From positions 62,001 through 126,000 of the forward strand of contig NZ_MYFN02000009.1 of the NCBI RefSeq assembly GCF_004514425.2: a DNA stretch of 64,000 nt, given 5' to 3'. Position 1 is the stretch's first letter. Every line of letters starts with the position of its first letter. This document shows, piece by piece, positions 8,236 through 17,358 of the stretch. Both the position numbers and the translations under genes were made by a program. The notes under the pieces were generated by a model. The model worked only from the letters and a program-made list of their open reading frames with translations. It was not told the origin of the DNA and made no database searches. The stretch comes from Shinella sumterensis (GTDB lineage Bacteria; Pseudomonadota; Alphaproteobacteria; Rhizobiales; Rhizobiaceae).

Positions 8236-9455
8236 GTCCGACCCCATACCTGATTAAGGTGGTTCAGAATCTCCTGATTGACGCTGTCTACCGATTCCAA
8301 CGCGCGATTGAGCGTGTCTCTGCCCACCGTACCCCTCGCCATCTCATAAAGGCTCTTCTTCTCTAATCCGGCACTGGCTATCGCGGTTGTTTCCACGACT
8401 ACAGGTGCCAGCACATCCTCGCCGAAGAGCGATCGAAGAAGGGCAACGATATTGACCTGGGGAACGTCATTCGGGTCGTGACGCGTCAACACATAGCGGA
8501 TGAAATCGTGGTGCAGATGACCACCATTCTCCTCAATGACCTGGAGAATGTCGCTGGTCATCTTGAGGAACTGGTTCATGCTCGAGACGTCAAGCATCGC
8601 AGGATGGACAGTTACAAGGAGGGCGCTCGCCGCATAAAGCGCACCAAGCGTCAGATAGCCGAGCTGTGGGGGAGCATCGATAAGGACCACGTCATAGTCG
8701 TCTTCAACGCTGGCGATGACGGATCCAAGGCGGCGGAAGAACATGCCTTCCCCGCGGCCGTCACCGCGCGCGATAGCCTGAGGGGTCTCGTGCTCGTATT
8801 CCATGAGCTCGAGATTGCCTGGGACGAGGTCAATACCTTCGAAATAGGTCTTACGGATCACGCTCGCGAGCGGAACACGCTGCCCTTCATCGTAGCGGAT
8901 AGCGCCGTAGACGGTCTGGTTATCTTCGACGTCGATCTCCGGCTGGTACCCGAACATCGTTGACAGAGATGCCTGCGGATCAAGATCAATCGCAAGGACG
9001 CGAAGTCCTTGTAAGGCGAGGAAATGTGCAAGATGGACTGTCGTGGTGGTCTTGGCCGACCCGCCCTTAAAATTGGCCACGGCCACGATCTGAAGCTTTT
9101 CACCAACTCGCCGACGCGGAAGAAATTCCAGTGCTTCTTTCGGCCGTTTTTTGGCAAGATGCTCTCGAATCTCATTAATCTGAGCGAGGGTATAGGCGCG
9201 GCGACGGTTATCCTTGCCGTGTAGCTCCGGGGCAGCGCTCTCTCCATCAAGAGACATCTGTCTCAGAGTCGATTCTGCGATGCCAACCATCATCGCCGCT
9301 TCACGGGAAGTGAAGGTTTTGAGAGTCTTCTTGGCCTCGGGCGGATACATCTGAGAGCGGAGCGTCTGTAGCTGCGCCGCAAGCAAATGCGAGTGACGCG
9401 TAATCTTGGAGACGGACTCCTCGACAGGAGATTTGGTGGCTGCAGCAGCGGGCAT
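8232..9455 (-). CDS. repA: Partition ATPase RepA (ParA family)
   Basis: A 407-aa ParA-type ATPase and autorepressor of the repABC operon. An N-terminal helix-turn-helix (SREAAMMVGIAESTLRQMS, about residues 50-68) precedes the deviant Walker A motif FKGGSAKTTTT near residue 130. DLDPQASLS is the A' motif and VVLIDAPPQLGYLT the Walker B region. Length and domain order are typical. With RepB it secures segregation of this low-copy replicon and represses transcription from the promoter upstream of 9455. Confidence 0.95.
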   Translation of the reverse strand: MPAAAATKSPVEESVSKITRHSHLLAAQLQTLRSQMYPPEAKKTLKTFTSREAAMMVGIAESTLRQMSLDGESAAPELHGKDNRRRAYTLAQINEIREHLAKKRPKEALEFLPRRRVGEKLQIVAVANFKGGSAKTTTTVHLAHFLALQGLRVLAIDLDPQASLSTMFGYQPEIDVEDNQTVYGAIRYDEGQRVPLASVIRKTYFEGIDLVPGNLELMEYEHETPQAIARGDGRGEGMFFRRLGSVIASVEDDYDVVLIDAPPQLGYLTLGALYAASALLVTVHPAMLDVSSMNQFLKMTSDILQVIEENGGHLHHDFIRYVLTRHDPNDVPQVNIVALLRSLFGEDVLAPVVVETTAIASAGLEKKSLYEMARGTVGRDTLNRALESVDSVNQEILNHLNQVWGRT

Positions 9456-9814
9456 ATCGCTCTCGACGGAAAAAAACTGACAATCGCTGAAAAAACGTCG
9501 CCAACGATTGCCCGATTCCGGCGGCCGGTCAAATCTTAATTGGTTAACAAATGGTTAACGTTAAAGAGTCGTCCGCTTCGACCGCTGCAAATCCCCAATG
9601 AATCAAACCACTTGGCGAGTTCCGCGATCGGGCTGGTGATCGAACAAAAAAGAGTCGATAACCTGTCGTGAGCATGTGCGGCGCCCACCCAAGTAGCTTT
9701 TCAACGCGACTCACTGGTTCGAAACGTCAAGCGCCAAAGGATGAAACGCGATTCTGCCCCCTCGCCATTACCCTCGCGTAGGAACAACGGCATACTTTAA
9801 TGAGTTAAATCGAC
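9456..9814. promoter_or_regulatory. repA upstream region with GTTAAC repeats
   Basis: A 359-base gap between the repA start and the regulator gene. At 9542-9564 two GTTAAC hexamers 11 bp apart run into the palindrome TTAACGTTAA. This is a plausible RepA/RepB operator or part of the rep promoter. The remainder shows no gene. The 16-mer TTTTCAACGCGACTCA at 9698-9713 recurs at 20855-20870. Confidence 0.4.
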
Positions 9815-10171
9815 CTAGCTGCCGTCGGCTCCAGCTCGAAGCAATGCAAAAACCGTCGGAGACAGCGCAAACTGTCTAGCCGTTCCGCGACCCATTGAGT
9901 TCTTTCCAAGCGTTTCAACGAGCACTCCGCGCGCAACGAGCAAGTCCATCGTCTCGACGACCCCGCCTCGGGTCATTCCGGTAAATTTGATGATATTTGA
10001 GAGGGTTAATGCTTCGCCGGCTAGGTGCATCATATAAAGGATGTTCAACACGCCGATCTGCTTGATCCGGGACTGCGCCGTCTCGTCTTCGAGCGGTTTT
10101 TCGAGAATCTCACGCACGGCGAAGGCCGATAGCGCTTGGCTTTGCCATCCGTCACTCAATTTGCTTGCCAT
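9815..10171 (-). CDS. MarR-like winged-helix regulator
   Basis: A 118-aa protein with a winged-helix core: IGVLNILYMMHLAGEALTLSNIIKFTGMTRGGVVETMDLLVARGVLVETL, a helix-turn-helix with a following beta-wing. Small size and layout fit MarR/PadR-type regulators. It is divergent from the secretion cluster, and an inverted repeat lies just upstream of its start. It probably regulates itself and the virB operon; this rests on gene position. Confidence 0.65.
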   Translation of the reverse strand: MASKLSDGWQSQALSAFAVREILEKPLEDETAQSRIKQIGVLNILYMMHLAGEALTLSNIIKFTGMTRGGVVETMDLLVARGVLVETLGKNSMGRGTARQFALSPTVFALLRAGADGS

Positions 10172-10178
10172 CGATTTA

Positions 10179-10199
10179 ACTATCTATTATTTGCATAGT
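10179..10199. promoter_or_regulatory. Candidate operator between regulator and virB cluster
   Basis: An inverted repeat ACTAT-11 nt-ATAGT in an AT-rich patch (AACTATCTATTATTTGCATA) lies 8 bp upstream of the winged-helix regulator and 68 bp upstream of the first gene of the secretion cluster. Position suggests shared control. Confidence 0.35.
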
Positions 10200-10266
10200 A
10201 TGAGCGTTGGGGAGAGGCGATTCTTCGTATCCCGTCCAACGAAGTTTCAATCGGAGGGTAGGGGGC

Positions 10267-10806
10267 ATGAAGAGCCTTTTCTTTCGAACGGTCATAACGG
10301 CGTTAGGGTTCGGTTCACTATATCTCAGTTCTGGACAAAGTGCTCGTGCCGACGAATGGGGTTGCCAGGTTGTCCTGTGCCTATCCAACCCCGGCGGCCC
10401 GACACAATATGCTGAATGCCGTCCGCCTATCCAGAAGCTCTGGAGATGGCTCGCCAAGGGCCGTTCTTTCCCGACCTGCAGCGGTGTTGGCTTCCAAAGC
10501 TCCCGCCCTCGGTACGAACCCTATTATTGCAACGACGGATACCGTTTGTCAGCCGGCTATGGCCCGACCGGGCGCGACGGAACCTGCGTGTCGACGTCGA
10601 TGCAGCCGGTGAGCGACAGCCTGTGCCGGCGCGACAGAGACAGTGCCGGCGGGAGCAATGGCTCCGTGATCTCGCCACGCTGGCAGCAAAACGATGGCCG
10701 CACCCAGTGCATGGCCCACACCCTGAGCCGTCCACTGGTCCGTGAGAAACCTCGATACATCGATGTGACGATCGACGGCGTCGGCAAGCAGAGGGTCTGG
10801 TTCTAG
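10267..10806 (+). CDS. Secreted cysteine-rich protein heading the virB cluster
   Basis: A 179-aa protein. A signal peptide (MKSLFFRTVITALGFGSLYL, cleavage after SARA) precedes a mature part with eight cysteines in CX(n)C arrangements (WGC, VVLC, AEC, TCSG, YYC, GTC, SLC, TQC), suggesting disulfides in the periplasm. ATG 10267 follows a GGAGGG ribosome site; a start at 10207 would spoil the signal peptide. It lies 2 bp upstream of virB1, so it is probably part of the operon. I do not know a biochemical function; an accessory role in the T4SS envelope complex is inferred. Confidence 0.7.
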   Translation: MKSLFFRTVITALGFGSLYLSSGQSARADEWGCQVVLCLSNPGGPTQYAECRPPIQKLWRWLAKGRSFPTCSGVGFQSSRPRYEPYYCNDGYRLSAGYGPTGRDGTCVSTSMQPVSDSLCRRDRDSAGGSNGSVISPRWQQNDGRTQCMAHTLSRPLVREKPRYIDVTIDGVGKQRVWF

Positions 10807-10808
10807 GC

Positions 10809-11495
10809 ATGCCCGTTGCTTTTCTCGATCTTGCGCAGACCTGCGCACCCTTTGTTGCGTCCGAAACTCTGGCCGGCGTGGTCAGTCTCGAGAGTCGGTT
10901 CGCGCCTTTCAATATTCGCATCAACAGCGGCCGGCCACTCAAGACACAGCCGGCATCAAAGGCCGAGGCGATCGAGATCGCCGCAGCGCTGGTAGCCGAG
11001 CATCACGATATTCAGCTCGGTCTCGGCGGCATCGGGATCGAAGAGCTTCAAAAGCTGAAGCTCTCTATTTCCGACGCCTTCGATCCCTGCCTGAACCTGC
11101 AAGCCACGGCTACGCTGCTGGACGGATACTATCGTCTTGCCGTCAAGGTCGGCGCGGATTCCGCCCGGGCCGAACAGGTGATGCTTCAATCCTACTACGG
11201 GCGCGACGATCCCTCGGTCGGCGCGATGGTCAACTACGACGACCAGGTCCGCCGAGAGATCAAACGGCTTGGTCCGACCATCGCCCGGCTGACGATCACG
11301 GATGAGGGGGAGGGGAGGGGGATCGACGAACCTATCGCCTCCGATCCGGCCGATCTCGTCGCAGAAGTGGTTGCAGAGAACTCCGAGCAGAAGACCGCCA
11401 CCATAGCTTCCCCAGCCACATGGGACGTCTTCAACAGCCGGCGCGGCTCTTCCGTCCTGGTGTTTCAGAACAATCAAATGGAGCAGAGTGAATGA
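10809..11495 (+). CDS. virB1: VirB1 lytic transglycosylase
   Basis: A 228-aa protein of the VirB1/SLT lytic transglycosylase family, which opens peptidoglycan for assembly of the secretion channel. The catalytic Glu is in VVSLESRFAPFNIRIN (about residues 24-40), followed by the substrate-groove residues of LGLGGIGIEELQKLKL and LQATATLLDGYYR. It lacks an obvious cleavable signal peptide, unlike many VirB1 proteins, so the export route or true start is uncertain. Stop overlaps the virB2 start by 4 bp. Confidence 0.85.
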   Translation: MPVAFLDLAQTCAPFVASETLAGVVSLESRFAPFNIRINSGRPLKTQPASKAEAIEIAAALVAEHHDIQLGLGGIGIEELQKLKLSISDAFDPCLNLQATATLLDGYYRLAVKVGADSARAEQVMLQSYYGRDDPSVGAMVNYDDQVRREIKRLGPTIARLTITDEGEGRGIDEPIASDPADLVAEVVAENSEQKTATIASPATWDVFNSRRGSSVLVFQNNQMEQSE

Positions 11496-11791
11496 CCTTC
11501 AGTCCCCGTATCCGCGCGTTTGCGGCCCCGTCTGCGATGGCGCTCGCTGTGGTAGCGATGCTGGTCGAGCCGGCTTTTGCACAGGCCGCCGGCATCGAGA
11601 CGATCCTGCAGAACGTCGTTGACCTCCTTCAGGGCAACATCTTCAGGCTGTTCGCCACCATCGCCGTCATCCTGATCGCGCTCGCCTGGATGTTCGGTTA
11701 CATGGACCTGCGCCGCGCAGGCTACTGGATCGTCGGCATCGGCGTGATCGCCGGCTCCTCAGAACTCGTCAGCACGATCATCGGGAGCTGA
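11492..11791 (+). CDS. virB2: VirB2 major pilin
   Basis: A 99-aa pilin precursor. The N-terminal signal peptide ends near AFAQA, followed by two hydrophobic helices (NIFRLFATIAVILIALAWMFG and YWIVGIGVIAGSSELVSTII), the canonical layout of VirB2/TrbC pilins. Translationally coupled to virB1 and 5 bp upstream of virB3. Confidence 0.87.
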   Translation: MTFSPRIRAFAAPSAMALAVVAMLVEPAFAQAAGIETILQNVVDLLQGNIFRLFATIAVILIALAWMFGYMDLRRAGYWIVGIGVIAGSSELVSTIIGS

Positions 11792-11796
11792 CCCCC

Positions 11797-12138
11797 ATGG
11801 CGACCAGGCGACCCGAGCTCGAGGAAGACACCCTGTTCATCGCCTGCACGCGCCCGGCGATGATCGCGGGCGTGACGATGGAGGCCATGGGCATCAACGT
11901 CATGGCGACCACGATCTTCTACCTCGCGGCCGGCTCGGTCGCCTATGCACTCGTCGGCGTCGTCTTCCATTTCGTCTTCCGGGCGCTGGTCAAGCACGAC
12001 CACAACATGTTCCGGATCCTGGTGGCCTGGGTGGAGACGCGCGGCCGGACCCGGAACGGCGCCTATTGGGGCGGAGCCACGCTTTCGCCGCTGAAGCTTG
12101 TCCGGCGCTTCGACGAAAGGGACCTCGGATATGCCTAG
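11797..12138 (+). CDS. virB3: VirB3 inner-membrane component
   Basis: A 113-aa protein with N-terminal LEEDTLFIACTRPAMIAGVT, a family signature, followed by membrane helices around ATTIFYLAAGSVAYALVGVVFHFVF. VirB3 associates with VirB4 at the inner membrane. Its stop overlaps the virB4 start by 8 bp. Confidence 0.88.
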   Translation: MATRRPELEEDTLFIACTRPAMIAGVTMEAMGINVMATTIFYLAAGSVAYALVGVVFHFVFRALVKHDHNMFRILVAWVETRGRTRNGAYWGGATLSPLKLVRRFDERDLGYA

Positions 12139-14512
12139 TATCGCCACTCTCAAGTCCCGCGAGCTTGCTCCGGAAACCTTCATCCCCTATGTGCGTCATG
12201 TCGATGAAACCACCATCGCACTCGATTCTCGCACGCTGATGGTGATGGTGGCGCTCGACGGCGTGTCCTTCGAGACCGCCGACGTTCTCGACCTCAACAC
12301 GCTCCATCGTAATCTGAATACGCTCTATAGGAATATCGCGGATGAGCGGCTTGCCTTGTGGACGCATCTCATTCGACGTCGCGATCGCGACTATCCGGAC
12401 GGGACGTTCGCAACGCCTTTCTCGGCCGCGCTCAACGAAAAGTATCGCGAGCGCATGGTGCGCGAAGACCTGTTCCGCAACGACCTCTTCCTCACCATCC
12501 TCTGGTCGCCGGCGCGCGATCCGGCCGACAAAGCCGCGAAGCTGCTATCCCGATTGCGGCAGCGATCCCGCTCCGGTATCGAATTGGATGAGGAGGCACT
12601 GAAGCACCTCCAGGACAAGCTCGTCGACGTGACCGCCGGCTTGAAACGATTCGAGCCGCGCGTGCTCACCCTCTATGATCACGACGGGTTCCTGTTCTCC
12701 GAACCGAGCGAGGTGCTGCACCAATTGGTTGGCGGCCGGCGCGAGCCAGTCCCGTTGACCGAAGGCCGGATTTCCTCGGCCATCTATTCCGATCGTGTCA
12801 TTATCGGCCGCGAGACGATCGAAATCCGCCATGAAGCGGAAAGCCGGTTCGCTGGCATGTTGAGCATCAAGGAATATCCTGCCCGCACGAGAACGGGGAT
12901 GCTGGACGACGTGCTGACCAGTCCCTTCGAGTTGATCCTGTCGCAATCCTTCTGCTTTGCTTCGAAAGCGGACGCCCGCATCATCATGGGTCGAAAGCAG
13001 AACCAGCTTGTGAGCAGCGGCGACAAGGCCGCCTCCCAGATCGATGAACTTGACGATGCGATGGACGATCTGGAATCGAACCGCTTCGTGCTTGGAGAAC
13101 ATCACCTGACGCTCGCCATCTTCGCTGCGTCGGTAAAGGAACTGACGGACAATCTGGCCAAGGCGCGCGCCAGCCTGACGAACGGCGGCGCGGTAGTCGC
13201 TCGCGAGGATCTCGGTCTCGAGGCCGCCTGGTGGGCGCAGTTGCCGGGCAATTTCCGCTACCGCGCGCGATCGGGAGCAATAACGTCCCGCAACTTCGCA
13301 GCGCTGTCGCCTTTCCACTCCTATCCGATCGGACAGAAGGACGGCAACGAGTGGGGACCGGCAGTTGCGTTGCTGAAGACAGCATCCGGGTCGCCCTACT
13401 ATTTCAATCTCCACTATGGCGATCTCGGCAACACCTTCATGTGCGGCCCATCGGGCGCTGGCAAGACGGTGATCGTCAACTTCATGCTGTCGCAACTCGA
13501 AAAACACGATCCGCATGTCGTCTTCTTCGACAAAGACCGCGGCGCGGACCTTTATGTCCGGGCCGCCGGCGGCAGCTATCTTCCCCTCAAGAATGGCACG
13601 CCCACCGGCTGCGCTCCCCTCAAGGCCCTCGACCTCACACCGGAGAACAAGGTCTTCCTGACCCGTTGGGTCGGAAAGCTTGTCGGTTCCGGCTCGCGTG
13701 AACTGAGCGTCACCGAGTTGCGCGATATCGCCGGCGCCATCGACGGGCTTGCCGATCTGCCGACGGAGCAGCGGACGATCGGCGCGCTACGCACCTTCCT
13801 CAACAATACCGACATGGAGGGGATTGCGGCCCGGCTACGACGGTGGGAGAGGGGAGGGCCGCTCGGCTGGGTCTTCGACAACGTGATCGAGGACATTGGC
13901 TTCGGCGACTTGGGCGGCAACGGCAAATTCATCGGCTATGACATGACCGACTTCCTCGACAATGAGGAAATTCGCACCCCGCTGATGGCGTATCTCTTCC
14001 ACCGCGTTGAGCAACTGATCGACGGCCGCCGGATCATCATCGTCATCGACGAATTCTGGAAAGCGCTGCAGGACGAAGGATTCCGCGACCTTGCGCAGAA
14101 CAAACTGAAGACGATCCGCAAGCAGAACGGCCTTATGCTGTTTGCCACGCAGAGCCCGCGCGACGCTCTGATCTCGCCGATCGCGCATACGATCATCGAG
14201 CAATGCCCGACGCAGATCTTCCTGCCCAACTCCCGCGGCAACCATTCCGACTACGTCGAAGGGTTCAAGCTCACCGAGCGTGAGTACGAACTTATTGCGA
14301 GGGAACTGTCCGTCGAGAGCCGGAGATTCGTGTTGAAGCAGGGACACAACAGCGTCGTCGCCGAACTGAACCTCAACGGCTTCGACGACGAACTCGCGAT
14401 CCTTTCCGGCCGTACGGCCAATGTCGAGCTACTCGACGCGATCCGCGCCGAAGTCGGCAACGACCCGAAGGACTGGCTACCCGTTTTTCAAGCAAGAAGG
14501 AGTGCAAGTTGA
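12131..14512 (+). CDS. virB4: VirB4 ATPase
   Basis: A 793-aa VirB4/CagE-type ATPase that energises pilus assembly and secretion at the inner membrane. Walker A is GPSGAGKT at about residues 438-446; Walker B is IIIVIDEFWKAL near residue 635, followed by LMLFATQSPRDAL. The N-terminal CagE/TrbE domain (FIPYVRHVDETTIAL onward) is complete. ATG 12131 is selected because it lies inside the virB3 stop overlap. Length is normal for the family. Confidence 0.95.
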   Translation: MPSIATLKSRELAPETFIPYVRHVDETTIALDSRTLMVMVALDGVSFETADVLDLNTLHRNLNTLYRNIADERLALWTHLIRRRDRDYPDGTFATPFSAALNEKYRERMVREDLFRNDLFLTILWSPARDPADKAAKLLSRLRQRSRSGIELDEEALKHLQDKLVDVTAGLKRFEPRVLTLYDHDGFLFSEPSEVLHQLVGGRREPVPLTEGRISSAIYSDRVIIGRETIEIRHEAESRFAGMLSIKEYPARTRTGMLDDVLTSPFELILSQSFCFASKADARIIMGRKQNQLVSSGDKAASQIDELDDAMDDLESNRFVLGEHHLTLAIFAASVKELTDNLAKARASLTNGGAVVAREDLGLEAAWWAQLPGNFRYRARSGAITSRNFAALSPFHSYPIGQKDGNEWGPAVALLKTASGSPYYFNLHYGDLGNTFMCGPSGAGKTVIVNFMLSQLEKHDPHVVFFDKDRGADLYVRAAGGSYLPLKNGTPTGCAPLKALDLTPENKVFLTRWVGKLVGSGSRELSVTELRDIAGAIDGLADLPTEQRTIGALRTFLNNTDMEGIAARLRRWERGGPLGWVFDNVIEDIGFGDLGGNGKFIGYDMTDFLDNEEIRTPLMAYLFHRVEQLIDGRRIIIVIDEFWKALQDEGFRDLAQNKLKTIRKQNGLMLFATQSPRDALISPIAHTIIEQCPTQIFLPNSRGNHSDYVEGFKLTEREYELIARELSVESRRFVLKQGHNSVVAELNLNGFDDELAILSGRTANVELLDAIRAEVGNDPKDWLPVFQARRSAS

Positions 14513-15210
14513 TGGCATCTTATCGACCCCGCGGTGTCGCACTTGCGGCCGTGCTCATCCTTTCCGGCGGCGGCGCGGCAGGGCAGGGGATTCCCGTGAT
14601 CGACCAGACGGCGATTTTGAAGCAGATCGAAAGCATCGCGCAACTGAAGTCGCAGCTCGACGCCCTTCATCAGCAGATCGAGCAGGCCCAGCAGCTCTAC
14701 GGTTCGCTTAACAAGCTAACCGACATGGCTGATGTGGCGAGTGTGCTCAACGATCCTTCGATCCGCAAGGCCCTTCCATCGGACTTCGCGGCGATCGAGG
14801 GATTGTTGAAGGGCGAGGGAACGGGCGTGTTCAAGGATTCCGCCTCCAAGTTCCTGGATGGCAATTCCACTTATCGCACCGACGCGGACGATTTCTATGC
14901 CAAGGAACTCGCGCGCGTGCAGAACAAAAACGCGGGCCAGATGAGCTTGGGACAGCAGATTTACGATGCGGCCACGAAGCGGATCGACGGAATCGACCAG
15001 CTTCGCGAGAAGATTTCGACGGCAAGCGATGCCAAGGAAATCGCCGACCTTCAGGCACGGTTGCAAGCTGAACAGGCGTTTCTCCAATCCGACGTGCTGC
15101 GGATGGAAGGTCTGCGCATGGTGCAGCAGGCGCAGAACCAGGTCGACGAGCAACGCAAGGCCGAGGACTGGCGCCAGCGCATGGATGCGATGAAGGCGGC
15201 GCTGCAATGA
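14512..15210 (+). CDS. virB5: VirB5 minor pilus component
   Basis: A 232-aa exported protein. A signal sequence (VALAAVLILSGGGAAGQG) is followed by long amphipathic coiled-coil-like helices (AQLKSQLDALHQQIEQAQQL, DLQARLQAEQAFLQSDVLR), as in VirB5/TraC pilus-tip proteins. The start ATG overlaps the virB4 stop by one base; the stop overlaps the next ATG (ATGA). Confidence 0.85.
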   Translation: MASYRPRGVALAAVLILSGGGAAGQGIPVIDQTAILKQIESIAQLKSQLDALHQQIEQAQQLYGSLNKLTDMADVASVLNDPSIRKALPSDFAAIEGLLKGEGTGVFKDSASKFLDGNSTYRTDADDFYAKELARVQNKNAGQMSLGQQIYDAATKRIDGIDQLREKISTASDAKEIADLQARLQAEQAFLQSDVLRMEGLRMVQQAQNQVDEQRKAEDWRQRMDAMKAALQ

Positions 15211-15440
15211 GGCGATCTTTGCTCGTTTTGGCACTCCTCCTCCTTGCGGCTTGCTCAGAGAAAACCGAGCAATCCTATACCGTCGACCAGCTGACCGCCG
15301 ACGAGACACTGCTCTCCCGCATTACGGCCGAGTGCCGCAACAATCCGGGCGAGTTGCGGCAAACCGCCAACTGCCAGAACGCGGAAGCAGCCGACGGCAA
15401 GCTCCGCCTTGAGAAGATGCGAAAGGCCTTGGGGGGCTGA
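15207..15440 (+). CDS. EexN-like lipoprotein (putative entry exclusion)
   Basis: A 77-aa lipoprotein: signal peptide with lipobox LLLAACSE, then a short mature domain containing AECRNNPGELRQTANCQNAEAA. The C-x(n)-NPGEL-x(n)-NC-x-NA pattern is characteristic of the EexN family found between virB5 and virB6 in conjugative T4SS clusters. EexN-type proteins reduce redundant plasmid uptake into cells that already carry the system. Coupled to virB5; virB6 starts 5 bp downstream. Confidence 0.75.
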   Translation: MRRSLLVLALLLLAACSEKTEQSYTVDQLTADETLLSRITAECRNNPGELRQTANCQNAEAADGKLRLEKMRKALGG

Positions 15441-15445
15441 AGGTC

Positions 15446-16381
15446 ATGTATCAGGTGTTCGAGTTCATCGATGGGCAGTTCAAGACGCCGTTGGAGACGT
15501 TCGTCTCGGAAGGCACCTCGAACATTGCCGAATGGGTGAGCGGCCCGCTGACGGCAGCGGTGACGCTTTACGTCATTCTCTACGGCTACCTCGTGTTACG
15601 CGGGTCAGTGCAGGACCCAGTCCTGGAATTTGCGTTCCGGGCGATGAAGCTGGCGATCATCGTCATGCTGGTGAAAAACGCCGGCGAATACCAGACCTAC
15701 GTCACGAACGTCTTTTTCGATATCCTGCCGCGCGAGATCGCCCAGGCACTAAACACCGGCACGACGCCCAGCGCCAGCACCTTCGACAGTCTGCTCGACA
15801 AGGGCCAGGCTTCCGCGACCGACATTTGGTCTCGCGCCTCCTGGCCGGTCGATATCGTCACCGGTATCGGCGGCATGATGGTGATCGGCGTCAGCTTTCT
15901 GGTCGCCGGCATCGGTTATGTCGTCTCGCTCTACGCGCGACTGGCACTGGCCATTGTGCTGGCCATTGGTCCGATCTTCATCGCTCTCGCTATGTTCCAA
16001 TCGACGCGTCGCTTCACCGAGGCCTGGATCGGGCAGCTCGCCAACTTCGTCATCCTCCAGGTTCTCGTCGTCGCCGTCGGCGCGCTACTGATCTCGTGCC
16101 TCGATTCCACCTTCACGGCGATCGATGCCTATACCGACGTTCTCATGCGCCCGATCGCGCTCTGCGCCATCGGCATCGCTGCTCTCTATGTCTTCTACCA
16201 ACTGCCGGCGATCGCTTCAGCCCTTGCGTCCGGCGGAGCATCGCTGGCCTACGGCTACACTACCGCGCGGGATGCGCATGAGGGGATGCTCGCCAGGGGA
16301 ACCCGATACACAGGCCAGATGATCGGCCGCGGCGCGCGTTTCGCGGGCAGTGCGTTTGGCTCAAAAAGCGCCGGTGGGTGA
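15446..16381 (+). CDS. virB6: VirB6 polytopic membrane protein
   Basis: A 311-aa inner-membrane protein with multiple hydrophobic segments (VTLYVILYGYLVLRG, MMVIGVSFLVAGIGYVVSLYAR, LALAIVLAIGPIFIALAMF, PIALCAIGIAALYVFYQLP), as in VirB6/TrbL. LAIGPIFIALAMFQSTRRFTEAWIGQL is strongly family-typical. VirB6 forms part of the substrate path across the inner membrane. Confidence 0.9.
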   Translation: MYQVFEFIDGQFKTPLETFVSEGTSNIAEWVSGPLTAAVTLYVILYGYLVLRGSVQDPVLEFAFRAMKLAIIVMLVKNAGEYQTYVTNVFFDILPREIAQALNTGTTPSASTFDSLLDKGQASATDIWSRASWPVDIVTGIGGMMVIGVSFLVAGIGYVVSLYARLALAIVLAIGPIFIALAMFQSTRRFTEAWIGQLANFVILQVLVVAVGALLISCLDSTFTAIDAYTDVLMRPIALCAIGIAALYVFYQLPAIASALASGGASLAYGYTTARDAHEGMLARGTRYTGQMIGRGARFAGSAFGSKSAGG

Positions 16382-16415
16382 GCGCATCTCGATAATAAGA
16401 AAAGGCCATTCCAAT

Positions 16416-16682
16416 ATGATCAAGACCACTGTTTCGCTTGTCATGCTTCTCTTACTCGGAGGGTGCGCTTCGCTGACCTATCCGCTTCCCAAGTGCGACG
16501 GCTATTCGCGTCGCCCGTTGAACCGCGCGATGTGGGAATGGGAAGGCGACAGCACTTTGAAGCGCCCGCATTCGGATCGGCGATCCTCTTCCTCGGCCAC
16601 GCCTTATGCCGAGGAGGGCAGGGAACCGGCTGCATTTGCCCACCTTGATATCGACGGCTCGCATCGCCGTTGCGCGGGGTGA
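16416..16682 (+). CDS. virB7: VirB7-position lipoprotein
   Basis: An 88-aa lipoprotein. The signal peptide MIKTTVSLVMLLLLGGCASL ends in an LGGC lipobox. The mature part reads LPKCDGYSRRPLNRAMWEWEG and ends in AHLDIDGSHRRC. Its place between virB6 and virB8 and its lipobox identify it as the VirB7 equivalent, which pairs with VirB9 at the outer membrane. It is longer than Agrobacterium VirB7. ATG 16416 is chosen because an earlier start would bury the signal peptide. Confidence 0.72.
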   Translation: MIKTTVSLVMLLLLGGCASLTYPLPKCDGYSRRPLNRAMWEWEGDSTLKRPHSDRRSSSSATPYAEEGREPAAFAHLDIDGSHRRCAG

Positions 16683-16686
16683 GGAC

Positions 16687-17358
16687 ATGGTCTCGACAGA
16701 CAATCTCAAGAGCTATTTCGAGAAGGCGCGGCGTTTCGATCAGGATCGGATGATGCAGATCGAGCGGTCGAATCGGATCGCCTGGTCGATTGCGGTCGTC
16801 GCCAGCGTCATCGCCGGCGTTTCCGTCTTTGCGGTCGCGGGACTGACCCCGCTGAAGACTGTTGAACCCTTTGTTGTGCGCGTCGACAATTCCACGGGTA
16901 TCGTCGATGTTGTCTCCGCGTTGACCTCTTCCGCCGGCACCTATGATGAGGCCGTCACCAAGTATTTTGCTGCCAAATATGTCCGCGCGCGAGAAGGGTA
17001 TGTCTGGAGCGAGGCGCAGGAGAACTTTCGCACGATTGCTTTGCTTTCGACGCAGGCCGAGCAGGCGCGGTTCTCTGCGATCTATCGCGGAAGCAATCCG
17101 GAATCGCCGCAGAACATTTACGGCCGCGCTGCTACGGCAAGGATCAACATCGCGTCGATCTCGCTGATCAATCAGAACGTGGTCTCGGTTCGCTACATGC
17201 AGACGATCACACGTGGAGACGAGGTTCGCACGAGCCATTGGGTTGCGACCCTCACCTATTCCTATGCCAACGCCCCGATGTCGTCGACGGATCGGCTTGT
17301 AAACCCCCTCGGCTTTGCGGTCAGCGAATACCGCGCCGATCCGGAGGCAATCAATTGA
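16687..17358 (+). CDS. virB8: VirB8 assembly factor
   Basis: A 223-aa bitopic inner-membrane protein. A short cytoplasmic N terminus (NLKSYFEKARRFDQDRMMQI) leads to a transmembrane helix (IAWSIAVVASVIAGVSVFAV) and an NTF2-like periplasmic domain ending in VNPLGFAVSEYRADPEAIN. VirB8 nucleates the inner-membrane complex. Start ATG 16687 lies 4 bp after the virB7 stop. Confidence 0.92.
   Translation: MVSTDNLKSYFEKARRFDQDRMMQIERSNRIAWSIAVVASVIAGVSVFAVAGLTPLKTVEPFVVRVDNSTGIVDVVSALTSSAGTYDEAVTKYFAAKYVRAREGYVWSEAQENFRTIALLSTQAEQARFSAIYRGSNPESPQNIYGRAATARINIASISLINQNVVSVRYMQTITRGDEVRTSHWVATLTYSYANAPMSSTDRLVNPLGFAVSEYRADPEAIN

Noticed and set aside
9542-9564. GTTAAC repeats upstream of repA as parS
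   Set aside because: Spacing does not give the usual single palindrome. The repC-downstream palindrome is the better candidate; these are kept as possible operator sites.
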